NCBI GenBank assembly: GCA_001803165.1
Contig: MHAZ01000001.1
Coordinates: 186,001 to 250,000 of the forward strand
Reading direction: 5' to 3'
Source: Stygiobacter sp. RIFOXYC2_FULL_38_25
GTDB lineage: Bacteria; Bacteroidota; Ignavibacteria; Ignavibacteriales; Melioribacteraceae
Length of the DNA stretch: 64,000 nt
The notes under the pieces were generated by a model. That model did no database searches. It was not told the DNA's origin and saw only the letters and a program-made list of their open reading frames with translations. This document shows, piece after piece, positions 24,976 to 33,927 of the stretch (positions are counted from its first letter, which is position 1; every line of letters begins with the position of its first letter). A program made the translations under genes and the position numbers.

Positions 24976-26043
24976 ATGGCTATCGGCAGCAACTACGTTA
25001 GGATTCTTCAACTACTTTTATTGTTAAACGCTTCAATAGCTTTTGGGCAAAGTATTATTTGCTCATCATGCAATAAAGAAGTTGAAGGTGATTATCTGAA
25101 AATAGGGAATAAGTACTTCCACCCGGACCACTTTGTTTGCGATTACTGTAAGAAGCTTCTTCCGGATAGGTTCATGTCAGACAATTCAAAATATTATCAT
25201 TCCGAGTGCTATGCCGAAGTTAAAGGTTTGAAATGTGAATATTGCAAAAAAATCATTGCCGACGAATACATGATTAGCCAGAACAAGAAGTATCACAAAA
25301 GATGCTACGAACAAATATCGCCTAAGTGCAGAATTTGTGATAAAACACTTGTAGGCACTTTCTCTGTTGATTACTATGGAAACAAATATCATTCGTATCA
25401 TGAAAATGAATTTCCCCGCTGCACTTGTTGTCACAGGCTGATAAGTAAATCAATAACAAACGGCGGGAGAAATTATTCTGATGGAAGAAGCATTTGCAAT
25501 ATTTGTTTTTCAGATGCAATCTTTGATCAAGGTAGAATAAGTGGCTTACTTGAAAAGGTAAGAAGTAAATTATCTTCAATGGGGATTCCAATTCCTTCAT
25601 CGCAAATATCAATAAGTGGAGTTTCGGTAACTGAATTGAAAAGAGTTGCCGGAGATTATTTCTCAGATGATGTAAAAGGATTTTGCGAAACCAGCATTTT
25701 AACAACGAACAAAAACCAAACGAAGTATTCTCATAAAATTTACATCTTAAATGGATTGCCGGCTATTAATTTGGAATCTATAATCGCACATGAGTTACTG
25801 CATGTTTGGATTGCTCAGAATACAAAGCGCGTGCTATCAAAATCAGTTACGGAAGGAAGCTGCAACTATGTTTCATACCTCTATTTGGTAAGCCAGAATT
25901 CAACTTTGCTTGTTAAGCAATTAATAGACAAGATTGAAAAAGATCCAAGTCCGGTTTACGGCGGTGGATTTAGAACTATAAGAAATAAATTTGCTAATAA
26001 AAGTATTAGCCTATTTTTGAGCTATCTAAGGAATGGTGAATAA
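24976..26043 (+). CDS. Secreted LIM-domain protein with DA1-like zinc-peptidase domain
   Basis: A 355-residue protein with an N-terminal signal peptide (RILQLLLLLNASIAFGQS, about 1-26). Then come LIM-type zinc fingers: CSSCNKEV...FHPDHFVCDYCKK, CEYCKKIIADEYM...YHKRCYE and CRICDKTLVG...YHSYHENEFPRC, each with CxxC and H-x2-C style ligands, roughly residues 28-190. The C-terminal part carries AHELLHVWI (about residue 268), an HExxH zinc-protease motif, with a possible third ligand in VTEGSCNYVSYLY. The LIM plus HExxH layout is that of plant DA1 ubiquitin-activated peptidases, and bacterial homologues are annotated as DA1-like. Here it should act outside the cytoplasm. Monocistronic, with a bidirectional terminator after it. 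Confidence 0.85.
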   Translation: MAIGSNYVRILQLLLLLNASIAFGQSIICSSCNKEVEGDYLKIGNKYFHPDHFVCDYCKKLLPDRFMSDNSKYYHSECYAEVKGLKCEYCKKIIADEYMISQNKKYHKRCYEQISPKCRICDKTLVGTFSVDYYGNKYHSYHENEFPRCTCCHRLISKSITNGGRNYSDGRSICNICFSDAIFDQGRISGLLEKVRSKLSSMGIPIPSSQISISGVSVTELKRVAGDYFSDDVKGFCETSILTTNKNQTKYSHKIYILNGLPAINLESIIAHELLHVWIAQNTKRVLSKSVTEGSCNYVSYLYLVSQNSTLLVKQLIDKIEKDPSPVYGGGFRTIRNKFANKSISLFLSYLRNGE

Positions 26044-26066
26044 CTGTTTTTGTAATTGCCTTAAGA

Positions 26067-26095
26067 AAACAAGCCACATAAGTGGCTTGTTTAGT
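26067..26095. terminator. Bidirectional terminator
   Basis: Perfect 11-bp stem AAACAAGCCAC / GTGGCTTGTTT with ATAA loop, between convergent genes ending at 26043 (+) and 26127 (-). Confidence 0.88.
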
Positions 26096-26126
26096 ATGAA
26101 ATCATTTTAAGGTAGAAGCCAACGAA

Positions 26127-26660
26127 CTAATGACGCAGCGATTTTGGTTTGCCTAGAATTTCTGAAAAGATTATCGCATCTCGAATTGTTGTCTTGTTCT
26201 TGAAATTTAATTTCATCTGAGAAGTCTTTGAATATGTGGTGTACTTCTGAGAATAAGCATCGGTTTTTTCAGCTTTGACTTGCTCTTGTACTAGGGGCAT
26301 TTGTTCTAGAGAGCCAAGCTTATCATAGTCAATATCCTCAATCGCTTTTTCATATTTATTGCGGGCTGAAACTTCTTCTGTATTCTTTTCCAAATCACGA
26401 GATGATATTTCTAAATCTTCAGCCTCATAATTTATTCTTGTCGGGTACTCATCTTCAGTCTTAGGAATTTTAAAACCAAGAATATCTTCCAAAACATCTT
26501 GAGAAGTCTGCCGATAGTTCGGAGAAGGACCGGATGATCCTCCTCGCGGAATCTTTCGCGGCAATGGCTGTTTATTCTGAGTTTTCTTCTTTCCCAAAGC
26601 AGAGCCGATGATACTCCAAATAACAAAAATGAAAATGATTATTTGAAATATATTATCCAT
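26127..26660 (-). CDS. Small membrane-anchored protein of unknown function
   Basis: The 177-residue protein has a single N-terminal membrane helix ([20 protein letters not shown]), then a long charged, probably disordered middle ([13 protein letters not shown] and many Glu/Lys), and a C-terminal motif [19 protein letters not shown]. The last motif is a recurrent tail in Bacteroidota and Ignavibacteria, where the upstream gene is often an SPFH protein. Its start overlaps the end of floA by 8 bases, so the two are translationally coupled and probably act together at the membrane. No enzyme motif is seen. Confidence 0.8.
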   Translation of the reverse strand: MDNIFQIIIFIFVIWSIIGSALGKKKTQNKQPLPRKIPRGGSSGPSPNYRQTSQDVLEDILGFKIPKTEDEYPTRINYEAEDLEISSRDLEKNTEEVSARNKYEKAIEDIDYDKLGSLEQMPLVQEQVKAEKTDAYSQKYTTYSKTSQMKLNFKNKTTIRDAIIFSEILGKPKSLRH

Positions 26661-27642
26661 TCTGATCTTTCTTATCGTCTGGTTTAGAAATTGAAGTTCT
26701 CATATCTGTATCAGCTTGAATATTTCTCATGTTATAGTAATCCATTACACCTAACTTTCCACTGCGGAATGCCTCGGAAATTGCTTTAGGAACCTCGCTT
26801 TCTGCTTCAACAACTTTTGCCTTCATTCTAGCAACTTCAGCGCTCATTTCTTGCTCAAGAGCAACTGCTGCAGCGCGTCTTTCTTCAGCTTTAGCTCGCG
26901 CGACTTTAAGATCAGCTTCAGCTTGGTTAGTTTGCAAAATAGCTCCGATGTTAGAACCTACATCCACATCAGCAATATCAATCGAGAGAATTTCGAACGC
27001 CGAACCGGCATCTAATCCTTTTGCAAGAACTACTTTAGAAATCTTATCTGGGTTTTCTAAAACTTCTTTATGAGAATCACTGGAACCAATTGTGGAAACA
27101 ATTCCTTCACCAACGCGGGCAAGAATTGTAGCTTCGCCGGCGCCGCCGACTAACCTTTCCAAATTAGTTCTTACTGTAACTCTCGCCATAGCTTTTAGCT
27201 GAATACCATCTTTTGCAACACCGGAAACGAGTGGTGTTTCAATAACTTTTGGATTAACCGACATCTTTACAGCTTCAAGTACATCGCGTCCGGCAAGATC
27301 AATTGCGGAAGCTTTTTCGAATTGTAAATCTAAATTGGCTTTGTTAGCAGAGATTAGCGCATTAACAACGTTCGATACGTTTCCGCCGGCTAGGTAGTGA
27401 GCCTCTAATTGTGAAGTGTTTAACATGATTCCAGCTTTTGTAGCGCTGATTAGATTTCTTACAATCACTTGCGGCGAAACTTTGCGCAAACGCATTCCAA
27501 TTAAATCTCTGAAAATTTTAACTTTAACGCCGGAAAAGTAAGCTGTGATGAATAATCCAATCGGTACAAAGTAGAGGATTAGGAATAAGAAGAATATCGC
27601 TGCAAAAATTACAACGACAGATAAACCGGTAAGTGCTTCCAT
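26653..27642 (-). CDS. floA: Flotillin-like protein FloA
   Basis: A 329-residue SPFH protein of the FloA/YqfA (UPF0365) type. The N-terminal membrane hairpin [20 protein letters not shown] is followed by the SPFH core ([40 protein letters not shown]) and an Ala/Glu-rich coiled coil ([17 protein letters not shown]). The C-terminus is [19 protein letters not shown]. FloA organises membrane microdomains and affects membrane fluidity and protein complexes. It begins an operon with the anchored protein that overlaps it. Ribosome binding site CAGGAG lies before ATG 27642. Confidence 0.96.
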   Translation of the reverse strand: MEALTGLSVVVIFAAIFFLFLILYFVPIGLFITAYFSGVKVKIFRDLIGMRLRKVSPQVIVRNLISATKAGIMLNTSQLEAHYLAGGNVSNVVNALISANKANLDLQFEKASAIDLAGRDVLEAVKMSVNPKVIETPLVSGVAKDGIQLKAMARVTVRTNLERLVGGAGEATILARVGEGIVSTIGSSDSHKEVLENPDKISKVVLAKGLDAGSAFEILSIDIADVDVGSNIGAILQTNQAEADLKVARAKAEERRAAAVALEQEMSAEVARMKAKVVEAESEVPKAISEAFRSGKLGVMDYYNMRNIQADTDMRTSISKPDDKKDQNG

Positions 27643-27719
27643 TATTTCTCCTGAAATGTTTCGTTTTAATCTAAACTCAAAATATCAATAAGAAAAACTA
27701 TTACAAAGGATAAAGAATA

Positions 27720-28004
27720 TTACTTTTGAGCAGCAATGTATTCATCAATCTTAACACATATTTTTTGAACAGCCGAATTAAGCGAAAATGATTTAATTAC
27801 TTCATCTTCGGAGTACTTTTCGCCATTACCAACAATGAAACATGAGAATGTGAAAGCTTCGTTATGTAAGTCGGCATAATTGACGATTCTGCCGCCTACA
27901 ACTTCCTTTGGAGCGGCGTTTGCATGAGAGCAGCGAGCTAGAACTTGGTTAGCTTCAAAAACCAAAATTAAATCAACAAGGTATTTGTTATGGATGAACT
28001 TCAT
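27720..28004 (-). CDS. Hypothetical protein, 94 residues
   Basis: Short cytoplasmic-looking protein, MKFIHNKYLVDLILVFEANQ at the start, with a possible alpha/beta pattern (VNYADLHNEAFTFSCFIVGN, VQKICVKIDEYIAAQ) and three Cys without a metal-site spacing. TTAGGAGATT gives a good ribosome binding site for ATG 28004. I do not recognise a family. It lies 77 bases upstream of floA on the same strand and divergent from clpC, so it may share a promoter with floA. Confidence 0.65.
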   Translation of the reverse strand: MKFIHNKYLVDLILVFEANQVLARCSHANAAPKEVVGGRIVNYADLHNEAFTFSCFIVGNGEKYSEDEVIKSFSLNSAVQKICVKIDEYIAAQK

Positions 28005-28114
28005 TTTAATCTCCTAATTTTGCTTATATCCAATGGAAGGAATCATCACTATAAAAATTAAATCAAAAAACACATGAATTTCACCAAAAAAGAATGAGCT
28101 AAAATTTAAGTTCC

Positions 28115-28143
28115 TTGATATGCGAAGGCTCAATAGATATATT
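28115..28143 (+). promoter_or_regulatory. Sigma-70-type promoter of clpC
   Basis: TTGATA (28115-28120), 17-base spacer, TATATT (28138-28143). The predicted start near 28150 falls beside the palindrome at 28152-28165. Confidence 0.6.
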
Positions 28144-28151
28144 TATGAAAC

Positions 28152-28165
28152 AATTTGTACAAATT
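28152..28165. promoter_or_regulatory. Palindrome at the clpC transcription start (candidate operator)
   Basis: AATTTGTACAAATT is a perfect 14-base palindrome located immediately after the predicted -10 box of clpC. It does not resemble CIRCE (HrcA) or the CtsR heptad repeat. Its position at the start of transcription suits a repressor site. Confidence 0.5.
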
Positions 28166-28195
28166 TGCTGTTAGGTAAAGAAAACAGAGGTATTT

Positions 28196-30700
28196 ATGGA
28201 AGGTAATTTCTCGGAACGTGTGCAAGAGGTGATTAGGTTGAGCAGGGAAGAAGCTCTTCGTCTCGGTCATGATTACATTGGAACAGAGCATCTGCTACTC
28301 GGGATTATTCGCGAAGGACAAGGTGTTGCTGTTAGAATTTTGCGCAATCTTGAGGTTGATCTCGTTAAGCTGAAAAAGGCTATTGAAGATACGGTTAGAA
28401 CTTCGGGCGGAACTTTAACTATCGGGAACATTCCTCTTACGAAGCAAGCTGAAAAAGTTCTTAAGATTACTCAGATAGAATCAAAAATATATAAATCGGA
28501 TGTTATTGGTACAGAGCACATTCTGCTATCTCTCTTACGTGATGAAGATAATATTGCAACGCAGATTCTACATCAATTTATGGTTACGTATGATAACGCA
28601 CGTGCAGAGTTGAATAACATTCTTGCAAGCAAAGATCCTAGCAAAGCGTCTGCTGCTTCGCCACAGTTTCAATCTTCAAAGAAACCGGACAAAACAAAAA
28701 CTCCTGTGTTAGATAACTTCGGGCGCGATTTAACTAGACTGGCTATTGAAGATAAACTCGATCCGGTTATTGGCAGAGAAAAAGAGATTGAACGTGTTGC
28801 GCAAGTATTAAGCAGAAGAAAGAAGAACAATCCGGTACTAATAGGAGAACCTGGTGTTGGTAAAACTGCAATTGCAGAAGGTTTAGCGTTGCGTATTGTT
28901 CAAAAGAAAGTACCGCGCATTCTGCAAGAAAAAAGAATTGTTACTTTGGATTTAGCCGGTCTTGTAGCCGGTACTAAATACCGCGGACAGTTTGAAGAAA
29001 GAATGAAAGCTCTAATGACAGAGCTTGAAAAAGCAGACGATGTAATTTTATTTATAGATGAACTTCACACGATAGTTGGTGCCGGCGGAGCTTCCGGTTC
29101 TCTGGATGCTTCAAACATGTTCAAACCGGCATTGGCTCGTGGCGATATTCAGTGCATAGGGGCAACTACATTGGATGAATACCGTAAGTTCATTGAGACG
29201 GATGGTGCGCTGGATCGCCGTTTCCAAAAGGTAATGGTGGATCCGCCAACACCCGATCAAACAATTCAAATTCTCGAGAGCATTAAATTTAAGTATGAAC
29301 AACATCATCACGTTAGATATTCTACAGCTGCAATAGAAAACGCTGTGAGAATGAGTGAACGCTATATTACAGACCGTTACTTGCCGGACAAAGCTATAGA
29401 TGTTATTGATGAAGCCGGTGCCCGTGTTCATATGGGTAATTTCACTGTGCCGGAAGATATTCTGAAACTTGAAGAAAGCATTGAGAAGGTTAAACAAGAA
29501 AAAATTCAAGTTGTAAAGCAGCAAGATTATGAAGAAGCTGCAAGGCTGCGTGATAAGGAAAGAACTTTGCAATCCGATCTTGAAGTTGCTAAGCGGGAAT
29601 GGGATGCTAAGACAAAGGACCTCGTTCATGATGTAAGCGAAGATGACATTGCTATAGTTGTTTCTATGATAACCGGAATTCCTGTAACCAGAGTTGTTCA
29701 AGCTGAATCCGAAAAACTGATGAAGATGGAACAAGCTCTTAAAGGAAGAATTGTTGGTCAAGATGAAGCTGTTCTTAAACTAACAAAGGCAATCAGAAGA
29801 ACACGTGCCGGATTAAAAAGTCCAACCAAGCCGATTGGAACGTTCATTTTCTTAGGTCCAACTGGTGTTGGCAAAACAGAATTAACAAAAGAACTTGCTC
29901 GTTATCTTTTTGATAGCGAAGACGCTCTAATTAGAATTGATATGAGCGAGTACATGGAAAAATTTGCTGTTTCCAGACTTGTAGGAGCGCCTCCCGGATA
30001 CGTGGGCTATGATGAAGGTGGGCAATTAACTGAGCGCGTCCGCAGAAAACCATATTCGGTCGTTTTGTTTGATGAGATTGAGAAAGCTCATCCCGACGTT
30101 TTTAATTTACTATTGCAAGTACTTGATGATGGCATTTTGACTGATAGTTTAGGCAGAAGAGTAGATTTCAAGAATACGATTATAATTATGACTTCAAATG
30201 TTGGTACTAAAGAAATTAAATCGGGTGGCGGATTTGGCTTTGGTGGTTCAACAGCCGAAGACCAATATACTCAGCTCAAAAATACAGTTGAAGATGCAAT
30301 GAAGCGTCTTTTCAATCCGGAATTCTTGAACCGTATTGATGAAGCAATAGTCTTTAGAAGTCTGGATAAGGAAGACATCAAAAAGATAATTATGATTGAG
30401 ATGAAGGATTTGATTAAGAATTTGAACGCAAACAAGATGGAAATAGTGCTCGATCAATCTGCTCAAGACTTTCTCGCAGAAAAAGGATTTGATCCTAAAT
30501 TTGGAGCAAGACCGTTAAAACGTGCCATTCAAAAATATGTTGAAGATCCACTTGCTGAAGAACTTCTTATGAATACAATACGTGAGGGAGACAAGATAGT
30601 TGTTTCTCACAATGTTGGTAAAGAAGAATTAATCTTTGTCCCTTCCAAACCGGAAGTTCACGAAGAAAAAGATAGTGAAGCTAAGCAAGCTGTTGAGTAA
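28196..30700 (+). CDS. clpC: ATP-dependent Clp protease ATP-binding subunit ClpC
   Basis: An 834-residue Hsp100 unfoldase. Order: Clp_N repeats (1-150, [19 protein letters not shown] and [16 protein letters not shown]), AAA-1 with Walker [10 protein letters not shown] and [12 protein letters not shown], a UVR-type middle segment ([15 protein letters not shown]), AAA-2 with GPTGVGKTE and arginine finger [10 protein letters not shown], and a D2-small domain. The UVR motif and length mark ClpC rather than ClpB or ClpA. It unfolds substrates for ClpP and is a stress protein. A promoter with a palindrome lies upstream; no mcsA/mcsB/ctsR genes are adjacent. Monocistronic in appearance. Confidence 0.96.
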   Translation: MEGNFSERVQEVIRLSREEALRLGHDYIGTEHLLLGIIREGQGVAVRILRNLEVDLVKLKKAIEDTVRTSGGTLTIGNIPLTKQAEKVLKITQIESKIYKSDVIGTEHILLSLLRDEDNIATQILHQFMVTYDNARAELNNILASKDPSKASAASPQFQSSKKPDKTKTPVLDNFGRDLTRLAIEDKLDPVIGREKEIERVAQVLSRRKKNNPVLIGEPGVGKTAIAEGLALRIVQKKVPRILQEKRIVTLDLAGLVAGTKYRGQFEERMKALMTELEKADDVILFIDELHTIVGAGGASGSLDASNMFKPALARGDIQCIGATTLDEYRKFIETDGALDRRFQKVMVDPPTPDQTIQILESIKFKYEQHHHVRYSTAAIENAVRMSERYITDRYLPDKAIDVIDEAGARVHMGNFTVPEDILKLEESIEKVKQEKIQVVKQQDYEEAARLRDKERTLQSDLEVAKREWDAKTKDLVHDVSEDDIAIVVSMITGIPVTRVVQAESEKLMKMEQALKGRIVGQDEAVLKLTKAIRRTRAGLKSPTKPIGTFIFLGPTGVGKTELTKELARYLFDSEDALIRIDMSEYMEKFAVSRLVGAPPGYVGYDEGGQLTERVRRKPYSVVLFDEIEKAHPDVFNLLLQVLDDGILTDSLGRRVDFKNTIIIMTSNVGTKEIKSGGGFGFGGSTAEDQYTQLKNTVEDAMKRLFNPEFLNRIDEAIVFRSLDKEDIKKIIMIEMKDLIKNLNANKMEIVLDQSAQDFLAEKGFDPKFGARPLKRAIQKYVEDPLAEELLMNTIREGDKIVVSHNVGKEELIFVPSKPEVHEEKDSEAKQAVE

Positions 30701-30807
30701 TATTTTTAAGATGCTAAGAATCAATTAGTTACAGAAAATCATTAATTGGTACTTAACATTTCTTGAAGTGTAAATCTGTTCAATTAAGAATAAAATAGAG
30801 ATAGTTG

Positions 30808-31386
30808 ATGAGCACTCAAAACCTTTTGGAAATTTTCATTGAAACAAATGCCCTTTTAAATGGGCATTTTTTATTGACATCCGGACGCCACAGCAACCAA
30901 TATTTTCAGTGTGCAAAGGTATTGCAACATCCGCAGCATAACGAATTAATTTGTTCAAGGATTGCTGAGCATTTTAAGGATCACGAAATTGATTTCGTTA
31001 TTTCTCCAGCAATAGGTGGAATTGTTGTAGGACAGGAAGTTGCACGCCAGCTTAAGAAACAATCCATCTTTGCTGAGAGGGAAGATAAAATTTTAGCACT
31101 CCGACGTGGTTTCCAAATTGAAGAAGGGAAAAAATATTTGGTTTGTGAGGATGTGGTAACTACCGGCGGTTCAGTATTCGAAGTGATTGACATTGTACGT
31201 GCTAACGGAGGAATTATTGCCGGCGTTGGTTTTATTGTTGATAGAAGTAATAATAAAGTCCAATTTGGAGTTCCTCAATTTAGTACTCTACAATTAGAGG
31301 TGGTTTCATATCAGCTGGATGATTGCCCATTATGCAAGCAAAACATACCTTTTGTTAAACCAGGCTCTCGTAAAGTAAATCCATAA
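30808..31386 (+). CDS. pyrE: Orotate phosphoribosyltransferase
   Basis: A 192-residue PRTase. Marks: [20 protein letters not shown] near the N-terminus, [17 protein letters not shown] in the flexible-loop region, and the PRPP motif [16 protein letters not shown] near residue 115. It makes OMP from orotate and PRPP in pyrimidine synthesis. The frame begins with TTG 30805, but ATG 30808 is the natural start. The C-terminal [19 protein letters not shown] with a CxxC pair is common in the bacterial PyrE group of about 190 residues. It precedes the M64-type peptidase gene by 10 bases. Confidence 0.95.
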   Translation: MSTQNLLEIFIETNALLNGHFLLTSGRHSNQYFQCAKVLQHPQHNELICSRIAEHFKDHEIDFVISPAIGGIVVGQEVARQLKKQSIFAEREDKILALRRGFQIEEGKKYLVCEDVVTTGGSVFEVIDIVRANGGIIAGVGFIVDRSNNKVQFGVPQFSTLQLEVVSYQLDDCPLCKQNIPFVKPGSRKVNP

Positions 31387-31396
31387 AGGTGAATAG

Positions 31397-32665
31397 ATGA
31401 AAAAGTTACTTCTACTTTTAGTTATCTCTTTCTCTGTAATTTCAGCTCAAATTAATTTTGATGACTATTTTGTTGATAAGACGATGCGCTTAGATTTCTT
31501 TCACACCGGCGATAAGACTTCCGAGACTATTTCTTTTGATAAACTGATCGAAGAGGGAATCTGGAGTGGTTCGAAAAAGAATTTGTTGGACAAGCTTCAG
31601 TTTGGGCATTACATGCTCAAAGTTTTGAATCCTACAGATAAGCAAGAAATTTATTCTCGTGGATTTTCCACACTTTACCAGGAGTGGCAAACTACAGAAG
31701 AATCGAAGACTACAATCCGTTCTATGCAAGGCTCAGTTTGTTTTCCTTTTCCTAAGAGCAAAATCTTGGTTGAACTATACCGAAGAGATAAGAAAAATGT
31801 TTTTCAAAAGCTGTTCGAAAAGGAAGTTGACCCATCAAGCTATTTCATTATAAAAGAAAAGATTAAGCCGTTTACTTCTTTTAAGGTTCACTATTCCGGG
31901 GAGTCTTCTAACAAGCTTGATATTGTTTTCATTCCTGAAGGTTACAACAAAGATGAAATGACAAAGTTTAAGGATGATTGTACCCGCTTTTCCGGATATT
32001 TATTTGATTACTCGCCCTTCAAGGAAAATAAATCTAAAATAAATATTTGGGGAGTTGAAGCTCCTTCTTCTGAAAGTGAGACTGATATTCCTGGCAAAGG
32101 GATTTGGAAGCAGACTATTCTTAATTCCCGCTTCTACACGTTTGATAGTGAACGTTATTTAATGACAAGTGATTATCACACTGTTAAGGATGTAGCTGCG
32201 AATGCTCCGTACGATCAAATTTTTATTCTTGTTAATACTACAAAGTATGGCGGCGGTGCGATATATAACTTTTATTCGATGACAAGCGCGTATGATAAAC
32301 GAGCTAACCAAATTTTTGTTCATGAGTTTGCACACGGTTTAGCTGGTTTAGCAGATGAATATGGCAACGACAACACTTATCAGGATATGTACCCAACTGA
32401 TGTTGAACCTTGGGAGCCAAACTTAACAACAATGGTAAACTTTGAAAGTAAGTGGAAACATTTAATCGAAGCTGGAACTCCAATTCCTACTCCTTCTGAA
32501 GAAATGTACAAAAACAAAATTGGAGTATTTGAGGGAGGTGGCTACGTTGCAAAAGGTGTGTATAGACCTACCTTTAACAGCATTATGAATTCATTTTCAT
32601 CGAACGAGTTTAATTTAGTTTGCAAAGAAGCACTAGAAAAAGTTATCAACTTTTACGCGGAATAA
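31397..32665 (+). CDS. Secreted metallopeptidase, M64 (IgA-peptidase-like) family
   Basis: A 422-residue protein with a signal peptide (KKLLLLLVISFSVISAQ). The catalytic motif is HEFAHGLAGLADEY, an HExxHxxGxxD zinc site as in M64 peptidases, preceded by SYFI/VHYSGESSNKLDIVFIPEGY, the N-terminal block of the family, and by FILVNTTKYGGGAIYN. Members of this family are widespread exported proteases; cleavage of IgA is proven for only a few, so the substrate is open. Its stop TAATG overlaps the PP2C gene by one base, tying a secreted peptidase to a cytosolic signalling gene. Confidence 0.9.
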   Translation: MKKLLLLLVISFSVISAQINFDDYFVDKTMRLDFFHTGDKTSETISFDKLIEEGIWSGSKKNLLDKLQFGHYMLKVLNPTDKQEIYSRGFSTLYQEWQTTEESKTTIRSMQGSVCFPFPKSKILVELYRRDKKNVFQKLFEKEVDPSSYFIIKEKIKPFTSFKVHYSGESSNKLDIVFIPEGYNKDEMTKFKDDCTRFSGYLFDYSPFKENKSKINIWGVEAPSSESETDIPGKGIWKQTILNSRFYTFDSERYLMTSDYHTVKDVAANAPYDQIFILVNTTKYGGGAIYNFYSMTSAYDKRANQIFVHEFAHGLAGLADEYGNDNTYQDMYPTDVEPWEPNLTTMVNFESKWKHLIEAGTPIPTPSEEMYKNKIGVFEGGGYVAKGVYRPTFNSIMNSFSSNEFNLVCKEALEKVINFYAE

Positions 32666-33927
32666 TGGAACAGAGAAAACTCTACAAAACAATAGAATCG
32701 GTTGCTTCGAAGGATTTTACTTCCGATACAGATCTGCTTGCAGATGTATTAAAACAAATTATTAGTAACGAAGCTATCCAGCTTAAGGGCGGAAGAATTT
32801 GGAAGTTTGAACCCAGAAGAAAAGCATACAGGCTTATTTTCCAAACCGGCAAAGTCCAAAAGATTCAAGAAGATTTTCTTCTCTATCTAAAAGACTACCC
32901 ATTCTATGAACGAATTGCTCAGGAAAGAACAATCCTTGCCGATGAAACAAATAAGACTCTTATTAGCAAAGGAATTCTCAAATATTCTGCATCCGGAATT
33001 GGCAGAAAAATTAAAGTCGGAGAGAGGCGCTACTACGAATATTTGCTAGCTGTAAATAGCACTATGCTCAAAGAAAACCTTAGGGACACACTTAATATTG
33101 TTGCTACAGTTTTAACCAGCAAGTTGAATGAAAGATATCTCAGCCAATCTAGGAAGACTTTGATTGCTGACATTGATAAAGCAAAAGAAATTCAGCGCAG
33201 CATTTTACCCGAGCATGAATACCGCTTTCATAATTACGATGTTTTCGGGGTAACGCTTCCTGCACAGATTGTTGGGGGCGATTTCTACGATTACTTAAAA
33301 GTTGGTGAAGGTGAAGACCGTTTAGGAATTGTTGTTGGCGATGCAGCTTCAAAAGGTTTTGGCGCAGCAGCCGAAGCAATGTATATTTCCGGCGCAATTA
33401 GAATGGCAAGCAGTTTTCAAATTAAGATTTCTCTTATGTTCACGCGCTTGAATCAGCTCGTAAACAAAATTTTTAGCGATGATAAATTTGCATCTCTTTT
33501 TTATGGTGAGATTTCTGATGACAAAAAAGGATTGTTCCTTTTCGCAAATGCCGGACACAATCCGCCAATGTTCTATAGGAAAAAGTTTAACGAAATCACA
33601 ATGCTTCATTCAACCGGTCCATTACTTGGTCCGGCGCCAAACGCCAAGTTCGAAACAGACCATGTGAATTTTAGGAATGGAGACATTTTAGTTATCTACT
33701 CCGATGGTGTAGTAGAAGCTGCAAATGACAAATTTGAATTTTATGGTGAAGAAAAATTAGCTAATCTTATCTTGGACAATGTTCATAGAACTCCGAAAGA
33801 AATTTGCGCACTAATTCTTGAGGATGTTCAAAAATTCAGTACAAGCGACAGCCAATATCAAGATGATAAAACAATTGTGGTAATCAAGAGAAACGACAAG
33901 AATGAATCTAGTACAAAAAATATTTGA
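32665..33927 (+). CDS. PP2C-type (SpoIIE/RsbU) serine phosphatase with GAF-like domain
   Basis: A 420-residue phosphatase. The N-terminal 160 residues resemble a GAF-type sensor (LLADVLKQIISNEAIQLKGG, YYEYLLAVNSTMLKENLRDT). A short linker helix ends in AKEIQRSILPEH, the standard lead-in to the RsbU/SpoIIE catalytic domain, which shows GGDFYDYLKVG, GDAASKGFGAAAEAMYI, FANAGHNPP and YSDGVVEAAN with the metal-binding Asp residues. Such enzymes dephosphorylate anti-anti-sigma factors or other regulators. ATG 32665 overlaps the previous stop (TAATG). The 3' end overlaps the PduS-like gene by 26 bases. Confidence 0.93.
   Translation: MEQRKLYKTIESVASKDFTSDTDLLADVLKQIISNEAIQLKGGRIWKFEPRRKAYRLIFQTGKVQKIQEDFLLYLKDYPFYERIAQERTILADETNKTLISKGILKYSASGIGRKIKVGERRYYEYLLAVNSTMLKENLRDTLNIVATVLTSKLNERYLSQSRKTLIADIDKAKEIQRSILPEHEYRFHNYDVFGVTLPAQIVGGDFYDYLKVGEGEDRLGIVVGDAASKGFGAAAEAMYISGAIRMASSFQIKISLMFTRLNQLVNKIFSDDKFASLFYGEISDDKKGLFLFANAGHNPPMFYRKKFNEITMLHSTGPLLGPAPNAKFETDHVNFRNGDILVIYSDGVVEAANDKFEFYGEEKLANLILDNVHRTPKEICALILEDVQKFSTSDSQYQDDKTIVVIKRNDKNESSTKNI

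Noticed and set aside
29111-29761. 216-codon open frame on the minus strand inside clpC
   Set aside because: Fully inside the ClpC coding frame, with biased composition (Phe/Leu/Ile/Asn-rich) typical of an antisense shadow and no family resemblance.
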